Assembly (NCBI GenBank): GCA_013697365.1
Contig: JACCXA010000160.1
Coordinates: 1-8,096, forward strand
Length of the DNA: 8,096 nucleotides
DNA from: Chthoniobacterales bacterium
Lineage (GTDB): Bacteria > Verrucomicrobiota > Verrucomicrobiia > Chthoniobacterales > UBA10450
Direction of reading: 5' to 3'
The notes beneath the pieces were generated by a model that was not told the origin of the DNA, did not search any database, and saw nothing but the letters and a program-made list of their open reading frames with translations. Positions 1 to 6,249 of this stretch are shown piece by piece (position 1 is the first letter of the stretch; the number at the start of each line of letters is the position of its first letter). The position numbers and the translations under genes were made by a program.

Positions 1-807
1 CGCGTGGCGGACGATTGGGAGGAAGCCGGCTCGGGCGAGGTGGACTTTGCGGACCTGATCTCTCCGAATCGGCGCAATCTTCGCGTGGAGGGCGGCAAAT
101 TGACCCTTGCCGTGCTGGACGATGGAAAGCCTGTCTCCTGGCCTGAATTGTTTGCGCCCCGGGATGCGGACTACGGCCGCGCGGAGACCGTCTGGGTCGT
201 GGAACAAGCTGCGGGGGAAACGACTGCGGAAGTGAAGCAATTTTCCAGCAAGGGCGAATTCCTGCGCCGGCTTAGTATCCCTCCTGACGAACCCAGTCCC
301 CGGCTCATTCGCGCTTCGGCCACGGACGACAAAATTTTCCTGCTCGAAGAGAGCCCGAGCATCCAGCGGTTACGTCAGCTGACGTTAATCGAAACGAAGA
401 ATGAAGCCGGCAAACCCGTCTCCGATTGGAAAGTCGGTTTCGAAAAGAAAATCTTGGCTCACAAAGATTTCGGAATCGAAGGTGCCAAGCCCGTCATTAC
501 GGGTGGCAAAACGCCGCCCGAAAAAGTGGCGATCAAGCTGGGCCCCAATCTGTTGGTCAACGACGCGAAGGCGAGCGTCGAGGTCTCGGTCGGTCACGAT
601 GAGAGCGGAAGTTTTCTCAAGACCGCGGATGGGCTGCCGCTGCAAACGATCAGCGAAACTCCAAACCTAATTCGCGTGATACTTTCACCGCACGGCGAAA
701 AGTCGATCGATGTCTTTCAGGATGATGACGCCGTCGTGGAGCAATTCCGAATCAGCGGCCTCGACCAGATGATGGCCTTCGATTGCGGCGCTTTTGATTT
801 GAACTAA
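1..807 (+). CDS. Hypothetical protein, 3' part (partial), possible beta-propeller
   Basis: I do not recognise this gene. The reading frame is open to the left edge; a GTG at position 4 exists, but the frame continues through it and the protein begins abruptly in acidic, non-signal-like sequence, so I treat it as the C-terminal part of a longer protein. About 267 residues are visible, ending ...CGAFDLN-TAA. Residues 60-115 alternate short strand-like stretches (TVWVVEQ, VKQFSSKGEFLRRL, KIFLLEE), which resembles NHL or other beta-propeller blades: a tested value, a turn, then a 'G-E-F-L' strand. There is no membrane segment and no cysteine cluster (a single Cys near the end). The next gene starts 26 nt downstream on the same strand, so the two may be co-transcribed. 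The existence of the coding region is likely; the propeller assignment is only by eye. Confidence 0.7.
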   Translation, partial: RVADDWEEAGSGEVDFADLISPNRRNLRVEGGKLTLAVLDDGKPVSWPELFAPRDADYGRAETVWVVEQAAGETTAEVKQFSSKGEFLRRLSIPPDEPSPRLIRASATDDKIFLLEESPSIQRLRQLTLIETKNEAGKPVSDWKVGFEKKILAHKDFGIEGAKPVITGGKTPPEKVAIKLGPNLLVNDAKASVEVSVGHDESGSFLKTADGLPLQTISETPNLIRVILSPHGEKSIDVFQDDDAVVEQFRISGLDQMMAFDCGAFDLN

Positions 808-833
808 CCAGAGCGGTTTGTTCAAACTGCACG

Positions 834-1385
834 ATGCCGCGCGATATCGTCTACTTCGACCTCGAAACCCAGCGCACGGCGAACGACGCGGGTGGGTGGG
901 ATCGCAAATGCAACATGCGGATGTCCGTGGGCGTCGTCTTCAGTACCGTGACGGGCAAGTATCAGGTTTTCAGCGAAGAGCGGGTCAACGAGCTCATTCA
1001 CCGGCTGCGGGGCGCCGATTTGGTGGTCGGCTTCAACGTGCTCAACTTCGATTATCACGTCCTGATGGGTTACACGATTCTCGACCTCATCCACGAATTG
1101 CCCACGGCCGATCTGATGATCGACATGGAGAAGAAGCTCGGCCATCGGCTCGGCTTGGATTCCATCGCGAATGCCACGCTGGGCGTGCAAAAAACGGCGG
1201 CCGGCCTGGATGCGATCCGCTGGTGGCGCGAGGGGCGGGTGCTGGAGATCGCCGAGTACTGCTGCTTTGATGTTAAAGTGACGAAGCTCGTGCACGAGCA
1301 CGGCTGCCGGCACAAGGAGCTGTTCTTTCACGATCGCTTTGCGCAGAAACAGCGCGTCGCGATCGACTGGTGTCATCTGGATTGA
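834..1385 (+). CDS. Stand-alone DEDDy 3'-5' exonuclease domain protein (RNase H-like, YprB/PolB-exonuclease type)
   Basis: A 183-residue protein that is essentially one ribonuclease H-like exonuclease domain. Motif I is YFDLET near the N-terminus (D9 and E11), motif II is GFNVLNFDY (D73), and motif III is EYCCFDV, giving the Y-x3-D pattern (Y142, D146) of the DEDDy class. All four acidic metal ligands are therefore present and an active two-metal 3'-5' exonuclease is expected. Family members are domains of PolB-like polymerases or partners of helicases (YprB with YprA); no helicase or polymerase is visible here, so substrate and partner are unknown. It is cytoplasmic, with no signal peptide. 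The ATG at 834 is chosen because motif I follows immediately; there is no clear Shine-Dalgarno sequence. It ends 142 bp before the stop of a convergent gene. Other-frame and antisense ORFs across it are shadows. Confidence 0.85.
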   Translation: MPRDIVYFDLETQRTANDAGGWDRKCNMRMSVGVVFSTVTGKYQVFSEERVNELIHRLRGADLVVGFNVLNFDYHVLMGYTILDLIHELPTADLMIDMEKKLGHRLGLDSIANATLGVQKTAAGLDAIRWWREGRVLEIAEYCCFDVKVTKLVHEHGCRHKELFFHDRFAQKQRVAIDWCHLD

Positions 1386-1440
1386 GGGCGCCTCGCGCGA
1401 CGCAACCGCGGGCAAATCACGGTGAGCTTCCGCGCATCTA

Positions 1441-1461
1441 GGACATGCAAGAAGCATGTCC
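1441..1461. repeat. Perfect 8-bp inverted repeat hairpin between convergent genes
   Basis: GGACATGC (1441-1448), a 5-nt loop AAGAA, then GCATGTCC (1454-1461). It lies between the ends of the exonuclease gene (+) and the dehydrogenase gene (-). No T-tract follows on either strand, so it is not a classical intrinsic terminator, although it could stop or protect both transcripts. The rest of the 1386-1527 gap shows nothing else I can support. It may be one copy of a dispersed palindromic family (inference). Confidence 0.6.
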
Positions 1462-1527
1462 CTCCGGAAGCGCGTTATTCGCACGCTCGGCTTGCGGTCG
1501 TTAGGCGGAACGAGCCGGGAGCTTGTG

Positions 1528-3675
1528 CTACGGATTGAGCCGATAGACCTCGACCAACGCTACGCCGCTGGTGTCACCCGCGCCGCGCACGATGGCGGTA
1601 TAGGTCCCCGGCGCCAAGGCGCGGACGATCGCGGCCTCGGCGGTGCTTTCCGGCGCAAGGCCGCTTCCAATGATCTCCGTCGCCTGGTCGGAACGCCAAT
1701 CGTCGTTAAATGCGATCCGTGTGCCCGAGGAGTCCACTAACTCGAGCGTCGGATTCGCCAGCGCTCCCGTAACGCCCCGACCGCTCAGCGAAGGGCCGAT
1801 GGCACGGAAAATCACGCGTTGCGTCGTGGCACCGCCAACGATGAGGCCACCAATCAAGACGTCGTCGCCCGTCTGCACCAGGCCACGTGTCGACAGGTTC
1901 ACGGCATTAGCTGACGCGGTTCGTTCCACGTCATAGAGCTCGATGAGACCGATCCCCGTCGCGTCATTCCCGCCGCGCATTATCGCAGTGTACGTGCCGG
2001 GCGAGAGAGTCACCACGACAGCCGCTTCCAGGGGATCCGACGGCGCAAGGCCGAGGTCGATCAACTCCTGGCTGCGCGCATGGTTCATCCAATCGTTCAC
2101 ATCCACGGATGCTCCCCCACTGCCCTGGATCTGCAGCGTCGGATCCGACAGCCGACCGGCGACCGGCTGGCCATTCACGTTGAGCGAAGGCCCGAGCGCG
2201 CGAATCACCACATCCTTCGGTTCACTTCCGGTCAGGATGAATCCTGCGATCAGAATGTTGTCGCCCGTCTGGACATTGCCACGCGTGGCAAGATTGAGCA
2301 GGGCAGGCGTGGCGGGGATTGGAATTAGCCTCTGCACGGAGCCGCCAGCGGAACCACCAGAGTCAGTCACAAGATAAATCTCACCCGCCAGATCTTCACC
2401 AATTCCTTTGATCAAAGCCCCGAGCTGGCGGGGGTTCACCCCGAGCCGCGCCTCCTGAATCATGCCATTCGAGAGGTCGCCAAAGAAGATGCGACCGTTG
2501 CCGAAGGGCACGCCCGCGAAATCACCAAAAACATATTTGCCCGCGAGGGCGGGAATCGCGCTGCCGCGATAGACGAAGCCGCCGATGACCGAAATCCCAT
2601 CCCCGTGATCGTATTCGAGGACCGGGTTAACGAAAGCCGGATTGGGATTCGGATCGAATGAAACCGCCCCGTTCGCAGGGTTGAAGAGGAAGCTGCCCTC
2701 TTTGCGATTCCAGCCGTAGTTCTTCCCCGCTTCGACGAGATCCACTTCTTCGATCGCACCCTGCCCCACATCTCCAACGAGCAAACGATCGCCCACAGGA
2801 TCGAAGCTGAAACGATACGGATTGCGGAAGCCGTAGGCGTAGATCTCGTCGAGACCCGAGGCGTTCACGAACGGGTTATTGCTCGGAATGCGATATCGCC
2901 CGTTGCTGCTGATCGGATTCGTGCTACCCGGTGTCGTCGCAGGCAGAAGCGGATCGATGCGCAGGATTTTGCCGAGAAGATTCGAGGTGTCCTGGGCATT
3001 GCCGATGTTCGGCGTGTGCCCGTCCCCGACATCGTTTCGGTTCCCGCCATCTCCGCTTGCGATGTAGAGGAAGCCGTCGCTCGGGCGGAACGCGATTTTG
3101 CCACCGTTATGATTACCCTGTGGATGACTGAAGCGGAGGACGTCGCGGCCCGATGAGTCATCGAACAGATCAGCATTGGTCGGTGAAACCTGCCACTCTG
3201 TGACTACGATGCGGCTGGCAGGCCCGCCCGACATCGGAACCGTGAAGTCCGATGGGCCAGCGGATGTTTCAGTCTGGCAGGTATAAAATCGGCGAAAACC
3301 GGGACTGGAGGAATCAGCGTAGCCGGGATGGAAGGCGAGACCGAGTAAACCTTGTTCACCGCCGGCCTGGATTCTATTCGCGATGTTCAGGAAGGTCGTC
3401 GGGTTAATCGCGCCGTTCTTCAGGATCCTGATACGCCCGCCCTGCTCCACGATGAAGAGGCGTCCGCTCCCGTCGTTTACCTGCACTATCTCGACGGGTG
3501 AGTTAAGTCCGGATGCCACTTCCTGCAATTCCACGCTTACGTTCCCAGTGGGGATTGAGGGAAGCTGGCCGTGCGCTCCGCTCGCCAGAACGCTTCCGCA
3601 ACAAAATGCCAGGACCGCGCGAGCTCTCTTCCTGGCCGGCGCCATCCAAATCTTTTTCTTCATGAGTCTGTCCAT
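1528..3675 (-). CDS. Secreted PQQ-dependent glucose/sorbosone dehydrogenase-like protein with two C-terminal repeat domains
   Basis: A 715-residue exported protein. The N-terminus has a basic n-region (KKK, then RKRAR) and a hydrophobic stretch AVLAFCCGSVLASG, with a likely cleavage after AHG near residue 36. Residues ~48-450 form the six-bladed propeller of the soluble aldose sugar dehydrogenase (GSDH) family: GEQGLLGLAFHPGY (107-119), SHPQGNHNGGKIAF with the likely catalytic H189, IASGDGG (206-211), YGFRNPYRFSFDP (281-293), NYGWNRKEGS (319-328) and IGGFVYRG (364-371). Family members oxidise sugars or other alcohols in the periplasm with PQQ and Ca2+; the substrate here is unknown. Two homologous ~124-residue domains follow (458-582 and 589-712), and the protein ends straight after them, with no anchor or sorting signal. 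The ATG at 3675 is preferred over ATG 3663 because a purine-rich GGGAGAGGG lies 6 nt upstream of it. The gene is divergent from lpxC-fabZ. Confidence 0.9.
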   Translation of the reverse strand: MDRLMKKKIWMAPARKRARAVLAFCCGSVLASGAHGQLPSIPTGNVSVELQEVASGLNSPVEIVQVNDGSGRLFIVEQGGRIRILKNGAINPTTFLNIANRIQAGGEQGLLGLAFHPGYADSSSPGFRRFYTCQTETSAGPSDFTVPMSGGPASRIVVTEWQVSPTNADLFDDSSGRDVLRFSHPQGNHNGGKIAFRPSDGFLYIASGDGGNRNDVGDGHTPNIGNAQDTSNLLGKILRIDPLLPATTPGSTNPISSNGRYRIPSNNPFVNASGLDEIYAYGFRNPYRFSFDPVGDRLLVGDVGQGAIEEVDLVEAGKNYGWNRKEGSFLFNPANGAVSFDPNPNPAFVNPVLEYDHGDGISVIGGFVYRGSAIPALAGKYVFGDFAGVPFGNGRIFFGDLSNGMIQEARLGVNPRQLGALIKGIGEDLAGEIYLVTDSGGSAGGSVQRLIPIPATPALLNLATRGNVQTGDNILIAGFILTGSEPKDVVIRALGPSLNVNGQPVAGRLSDPTLQIQGSGGASVDVNDWMNHARSQELIDLGLAPSDPLEAAVVVTLSPGTYTAIMRGGNDATGIGLIELYDVERTASANAVNLSTRGLVQTGDDVLIGGLIVGGATTQRVIFRAIGPSLSGRGVTGALANPTLELVDSSGTRIAFNDDWRSDQATEIIGSGLAPESTAEAAIVRALAPGTYTAIVRGAGDTSGVALVEVYRLNP
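1540..2304 (-). repeat. Tandem pair of ~124-residue domains inside the dehydrogenase gene
   Basis: The two units (approximately 1930-2304 and 1540-1911) encode the same pattern: N-L-x-T-R-G-x-V-Q-T-G-D-x-x-L-I, then V-I-x-R-A-x-GPSL, DPTL/NPTL, a D-W motif, GLAP, then LxPGTYTAI(M/V)RG and a final hydrophobic strand ending in E-(L/V)-Y. They agree at roughly half of positions by eye, so the duplication is old. I recall this module, often in several copies, at the C-terminus of exported verrucomicrobial proteins, where its function is unknown (memory, not a search). Confidence 0.75.
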
Positions 3676-3757
3676 TCGAAACCCTCTCCCGTTCCCCGAA
3701 GTTGCGCCGCGAAAGCGCTCCTAGTCACCATCGGGTTTCTTTGTTACTAACGCCACC
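3676..3757. promoter_or_regulatory. Divergent intergenic region presumed to hold promoters for the dehydrogenase and lpxC-fabZ
   Basis: These 82 bp separate the start codons of two divergent genes, so promoters for both presumably lie here or extend into the coding regions. I cannot assign convincing -35 and -10 boxes: TTGCGC at 3702-3707 is a possible -35 for lpxC, but the matching -10 is poor. The lpxC side has no Shine-Dalgarno sequence; the bases before its ATG are CGCCACC. Unlike most other gaps, this one holds no palindromic repeat. Confidence 0.35.
3682..3690 (-). promoter_or_regulatory. Ribosome binding site deciding the dehydrogenase start
   Basis: Read on the minus strand, GGGAGAGGG is followed by TTTCGA and then ATG at 3675-3673. 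The spacing suits this ATG and not the in-frame ATG at 3663, which supports the longer N-terminus. Confidence 0.55.
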
Positions 3758-5074
3758 ATGTCTTCCGCGCCGGACTTTCAACAAACACTCGCCAAATCCG
3801 CGAGCCTCAGCGGCACCTCTCTGCACACCGGCGAGAAGGTCACACTCCGGCTGCTACCCGCGCCGGTCGATCACGGCATCAAATTCAAACGGAAGGACCT
3901 GCAGGAAGAGCCGACGATCGACGCGCGGATCGAAAACCTGAAGACGGTCGAGCGCGCCACCACCATCGGGGAGGGGGCAATGCGTGTCCACACCGTCGAG
4001 CACGTCCTAGCCGCTCTCTCGGCCATGGGGGTCGATAACGCCATCGTCGAGATGGATGCGAATGAGCCGCCGATCGGCGACGGGAGTGCGCGAGCTTATG
4101 TCGAGGTGATTCGGAAGGCGGGCCTCGCCCCGCAGGAGAAGCCGCGCCAGGCCTTCACCGTGCGTGAGCCGGTTCATATCGAGACGAAGAGCGGCTCATT
4201 GCTCGTCGTGCTGCCCGACGAGAAGTATCGCATCTCCTGCACCCAGGTCGGCCCCGGCGGACGCTTCGCGCAATTCCTTTCCACCGAGATCACGCCCGCC
4301 ATCTTCGAGCGCGAGATCGCGCCCGCGCGCACCTTTGTTTTCTACGAAGATGTCCAACCGTTAATGGAGAAGAATCTGATCAAAGGCGGCAGTCTGGAGA
4401 ATGCGATCGTGGTCCGGGGGGAAGCAGTTTTAAGCAAGGAACCGCTCCGCTTCGCGGATGAATTCGTCCGGCACAAGATCCTCGATATCATCGGAGATCT
4501 CGCGCTTTTCGGGCCTCGGCTGCGCGGCCATATCATCGCCGTCAAACCAGGGCATGGCCCGAACGCGGAGCTCGCCCGCGCGCTCGCGAAGGAATATGCG
4601 AAGACCGTCCCGGCCATTCAACCCCGCGCCTTCCCGCCGGGTGAAGGCGGACTCGACGTCAAACAGGTCATGGAAGTCCTGCCGCATCGTTACCCGTTCC
4701 TTATGGTGGACCGAATCGTGGGCTTTGAGGGTGAAACGAAAATCACAGGTGTAAAATCGGTTACGATCAACGAGCCTTATTTTGCCGGCCATTTTCCAGG
4801 TCATCCTGTCATGCCGGGAGTTCTCCAGGTGGAAGCGATGGCGCAGGTGGCGAGCATCCTGATGATGAAGATCACGAAGAGCTCGAGCCGGATCGGCTAT
4901 TTCATCAGCGCGGATGACGTTAAATTTCGCAAGCCGGTCTTTCCAGGCGACACGCTCTTCATTCATGCGGAATTGACCAAGGCGCGAAGCAATCGTCTCG
5001 CCAGAGCAAAGTGCCATTGCACGGTGAACGACGCCGTTGTTTCCGAGGGCGAGCTGATGTTTACCTTTCTTTAG
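3758..5074 (+). CDS. lpxC-fabZ: Fused UDP-3-O-acyl-N-acetylglucosamine deacetylase / 3-hydroxyacyl-ACP dehydratase (LpxC-FabZ)
   Basis: A 438-residue cytoplasmic bifunctional enzyme. Residues ~1-290 are LpxC, the zinc deacetylase of the committed step of lipid A synthesis: HTVEHVL with E81 and H82 (E. coli E78, H79), FVRHKILDIIGDL with H239 and D243 (H238, D242), and KPGHGPN with H266 (H265), so all three zinc ligands and the catalytic residues are present. Residues ~297-438 are FabZ, which dehydrates 3-hydroxyacyl-ACP in fatty acid elongation: MEVLPHRYPFLMVDRI, then GHFPGHPVMPG and VLQVEAMAQ with catalytic H345 and E359 at the usual 14-residue spacing. The linker is short (~RAFPPGEGG). The same fusion is well known in Bacteroidota and occurs elsewhere. 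Both halves look complete and active, and both draw on the 3-hydroxyacyl-ACP branch point. lpxA follows after 164 nt, probably in the same operon. The start has no clear Shine-Dalgarno sequence, but no better start exists. Confidence 0.96.
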   Translation: MSSAPDFQQTLAKSASLSGTSLHTGEKVTLRLLPAPVDHGIKFKRKDLQEEPTIDARIENLKTVERATTIGEGAMRVHTVEHVLAALSAMGVDNAIVEMDANEPPIGDGSARAYVEVIRKAGLAPQEKPRQAFTVREPVHIETKSGSLLVVLPDEKYRISCTQVGPGGRFAQFLSTEITPAIFEREIAPARTFVFYEDVQPLMEKNLIKGGSLENAIVVRGEAVLSKEPLRFADEFVRHKILDIIGDLALFGPRLRGHIIAVKPGHGPNAELARALAKEYAKTVPAIQPRAFPPGEGGLDVKQVMEVLPHRYPFLMVDRIVGFEGETKITGVKSVTINEPYFAGHFPGHPVMPGVLQVEAMAQVASILMMKITKSSSRIGYFISADDVKFRKPVFPGDTLFIHAELTKARSNRLARAKCHCTVNDAVVSEGELMFTFL

Positions 5075-5091
5075 ATGGAGCCCGCCCCTCT

Positions 5092-5226
5092 GGCGGCGGT
5101 CTGCGACCGCTGCGCTTCGTCCCTGGGAGCGGCGGTCTATGACCGCCGAAAGCGCGCAAAGAAAACGACGCCAAGGCCTGAGACTGGACGGTGGCGACAG
5201 GCCTTCCGTGGTCATAGACCGCCGCT
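5092..5226. repeat. Nested palindromic repeats between lpxC-fabZ and lpxA
   Basis: Three related copies of a GCGGTC-N3-GACCGC motif: a 6-bp hairpin at 5096-5110 (loop TGC), an 8-bp hairpin at 5130-5148 (CGGCGGTC, loop TAT, GACCGCCG), and an inverted partial copy at 5210-5226. The second and third make a perfect 17-bp inverted repeat, AGCGGCGGTCTATGACC (5128-5144) against 5210-5226. Nested inside is another perfect pair, AAGGCCTG (5173-5180) and CAGGCCTT (5198-5205). The local hairpin and the long-range stem use the same bases, so they cannot form together. The block fills nearly all of the 5075-5238 gap and contains no gene. It is probably a dispersed repeat; a regulatory RNA role is possible but unproven. 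Confidence 0.75.
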
Positions 5227-5228
5227 AC

Positions 5229-5233
5229 AGGAG
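5229..5233 (+). promoter_or_regulatory. lpxA ribosome binding site
   Basis: AGGAG lies 5 nt before the ATG at 5239 and fixes that start. It begins only two bases after the end of the 17-bp inverted-repeat arm, so pairing of that arm in the mRNA could alter its accessibility. Confidence 0.7.
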
Positions 5234-5238
5234 AGCGC

Positions 5239-6018
5239 ATGAGAGACGCGCAAATTCATCCCACGGCGATTGTCGATCACGCGGCCGAGATCGGGGGCGG
5301 CACAATCATCGGGCCGTATTGCATCATCGAAGCCGGCGTCGTGCTCGGGGCGAATTGCTGGCTGCAGCATCACGTCACGCTCTGCGGCCCGATGCGCGCC
5401 GGCGCGCGCAATAAATTCTACGCATACTGCTCGATCGGTCAGCAGACGCAGGACCTTAAATACGAGGGCGAACCGACCTACCTCGAGATCGGCGACGAAA
5501 ATTCATTCCGCGAATTTGTGACAGTGAACCGGAGTACGTCGGCTGAAGGAAAAACGCGCGTGGGGAGCTTCGGAAATTTCCTCGCCTACAGCCACATCGG
5601 CCACGACTGCGTCGTCGGAGACGCTGTGATCTTTTCGAATAACGGAACGCTCGCCGGGCACGTCCAGATCGGAGACCACGCCATCATGGGAGGGTTAACC
5701 GCGGTGCATCAATTCTGCCGCATCGGGCGTTTCGCCATCACCGGGGGGTGCTCAAAGATCGTGCAGGACGTCCCCCCCTTCATGATCGCGGATGGCAATC
5801 CGGCCGAAATTCGCGGCGTGAATCTGGTCGGGCTGGAGCGGAATGGCTTCGCTCCGGAAAGCGTGAAATGGATCAAGGAAGCATTCCGGCTCATTTACCG
5901 CTCGAAGTTAAACACGCGCCAGGCCGTCGAGGCAGTGCGGAACGATCTGCCGGGCAACGCGGAGATCACGCAGATTCTGGACTTCATCGAGAAAAGCGAA
6001 CGCGGGATCATCCGATAG
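5239..6018 (+). CDS. lpxA: Acyl-[ACP]--UDP-N-acetylglucosamine O-acyltransferase (LpxA)
   Basis: A 259-residue enzyme (E. coli LpxA has 262) that transfers a 3-hydroxyacyl chain from ACP to the 3-OH of UDP-GlcNAc, the first step of lipid A synthesis, in the cytoplasm as a homotrimer. Residues ~4-185 show the hexapeptide pattern of a left-handed beta-helix (IHPTAIVDHAAEIGGGTIIG and so on). The catalytic histidine is H122 in SHIGHDCVVGD (E. coli H125), followed by NNGTLAGHV, AVHQFC (H157) and GGCSKIVQDVPPF; residues ~195-259 are the helical C-terminal domain starting GVNLVGLERNGF. G170 aligns with E. coli G173, the 'hydrocarbon ruler' position where glycine allows a long (about C14) acyl chain and methionine a short one, so a long primary acyl chain is predicted. 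The ATG has a good Shine-Dalgarno sequence. No lpxD or lpxB is visible. Confidence 0.96.
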   Translation: MRDAQIHPTAIVDHAAEIGGGTIIGPYCIIEAGVVLGANCWLQHHVTLCGPMRAGARNKFYAYCSIGQQTQDLKYEGEPTYLEIGDENSFREFVTVNRSTSAEGKTRVGSFGNFLAYSHIGHDCVVGDAVIFSNNGTLAGHVQIGDHAIMGGLTAVHQFCRIGRFAITGGCSKIVQDVPPFMIADGNPAEIRGVNLVGLERNGFAPESVKWIKEAFRLIYRSKLNTRQAVEAVRNDLPGNAEITQILDFIEKSERGIIR

Positions 6019-6025
6019 CTCGTTG

Positions 6026-6141
6026 TCATCCGAGCGAAAGTCGAGGATCTCGCGCGAGCCACGGACGGTGGCTCCGCGCGGTGACGGGCATCGAAGCGGC
6101 TCGTGAGATTCCTCCAATGTGCTCCGCTTCGGTCGGGATGA
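6026..6141. repeat. Degenerate inverted repeat element after lpxA, with central hairpin
   Basis: The outer ends are TCATCC (6026-6031) and GGATGA (6136-6141). The flanks then pair imperfectly inward (GAGCGAAAG...GAGGATCTC against GAGATTCCTC...CGCTTCGGTC). In the centre is a strong hairpin: CGCGC GAGCCAC (6051-6062), loop GGACG, GTGGCTC (6068-6074), one bulged C, GCGCG (6076-6080). No T-tract follows, so a normal intrinsic terminator is unlikely, although the hairpin could protect the lpxA mRNA end. There is no coding signal. It looks like a decayed copy of a dispersed palindromic element. Confidence 0.55.
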
Positions 6142-6149
6142 GAGAAAGG

Positions 6150-6224
6150 CGAACATTGAACATCGAAGTGGAGAGGGGACGGCAGCTAGCTGCCTTCGAT
6201 GTTCAATGTTCGGTGTTCGATGTT
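6150..6224. repeat. Inverted heptanucleotide tandem repeat with 19-bp arms
   Basis: Four contiguous 7-bp units of CRRTGTT occupy 6197-6224 (CGATGTT, CAATGTT, CGGTGTT, CGATGTT). Two units on the opposite strand (AACATTG, AACATCG) lie at 6152-6165. Together they give a perfect 19-bp inverted repeat, 6150-6168 (CGAACATTGAACATCGAAG) against 6194-6212. The 25-nt spacer ends in most of a perfect 14-bp palindrome, GGCAGCTAGCTGCC (6181-6194). It resembles the short tandemly repeated heptamers known from cyanobacteria in form, not sequence. It lies just past the stop of the minus-strand gene ending at 6250. Confidence 0.75.
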
Positions 6225-6249
6225 TTCCCCTCCCGAAACACTCCGCTCC

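Noticed and set aside
822..1484. 220-codon open frame antisense to the exonuclease gene
   Set aside because: The plus-strand frame carries clear DEDDy motifs; the antisense frame is rich in His, Arg and Glu with no family resemblance and is a typical GC-rich shadow.
4430..5215. 261-codon minus-strand open frame across FabZ and the intergenic repeats
   Set aside because: It is antisense to the highly conserved LpxC and FabZ motifs and runs through the palindromic repeats, so it is a shadow.
5139..5414. Plus-strand open frame starting inside the palindrome before lpxA
   Set aside because: Its start codon is in the hairpin loop and it overlaps lpxA in another frame with low-complexity Arg/Ala/His sequence.
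6051..6080. Intrinsic terminator after lpxA
   Set aside because: The hairpin is strong, but no run of T follows on either strand; I list it as part of a repeat instead.
6150..6226. CRISPR array
   Set aside because: The repeat unit is 7 bp, contiguous and without spacers, and there are no cas genes.
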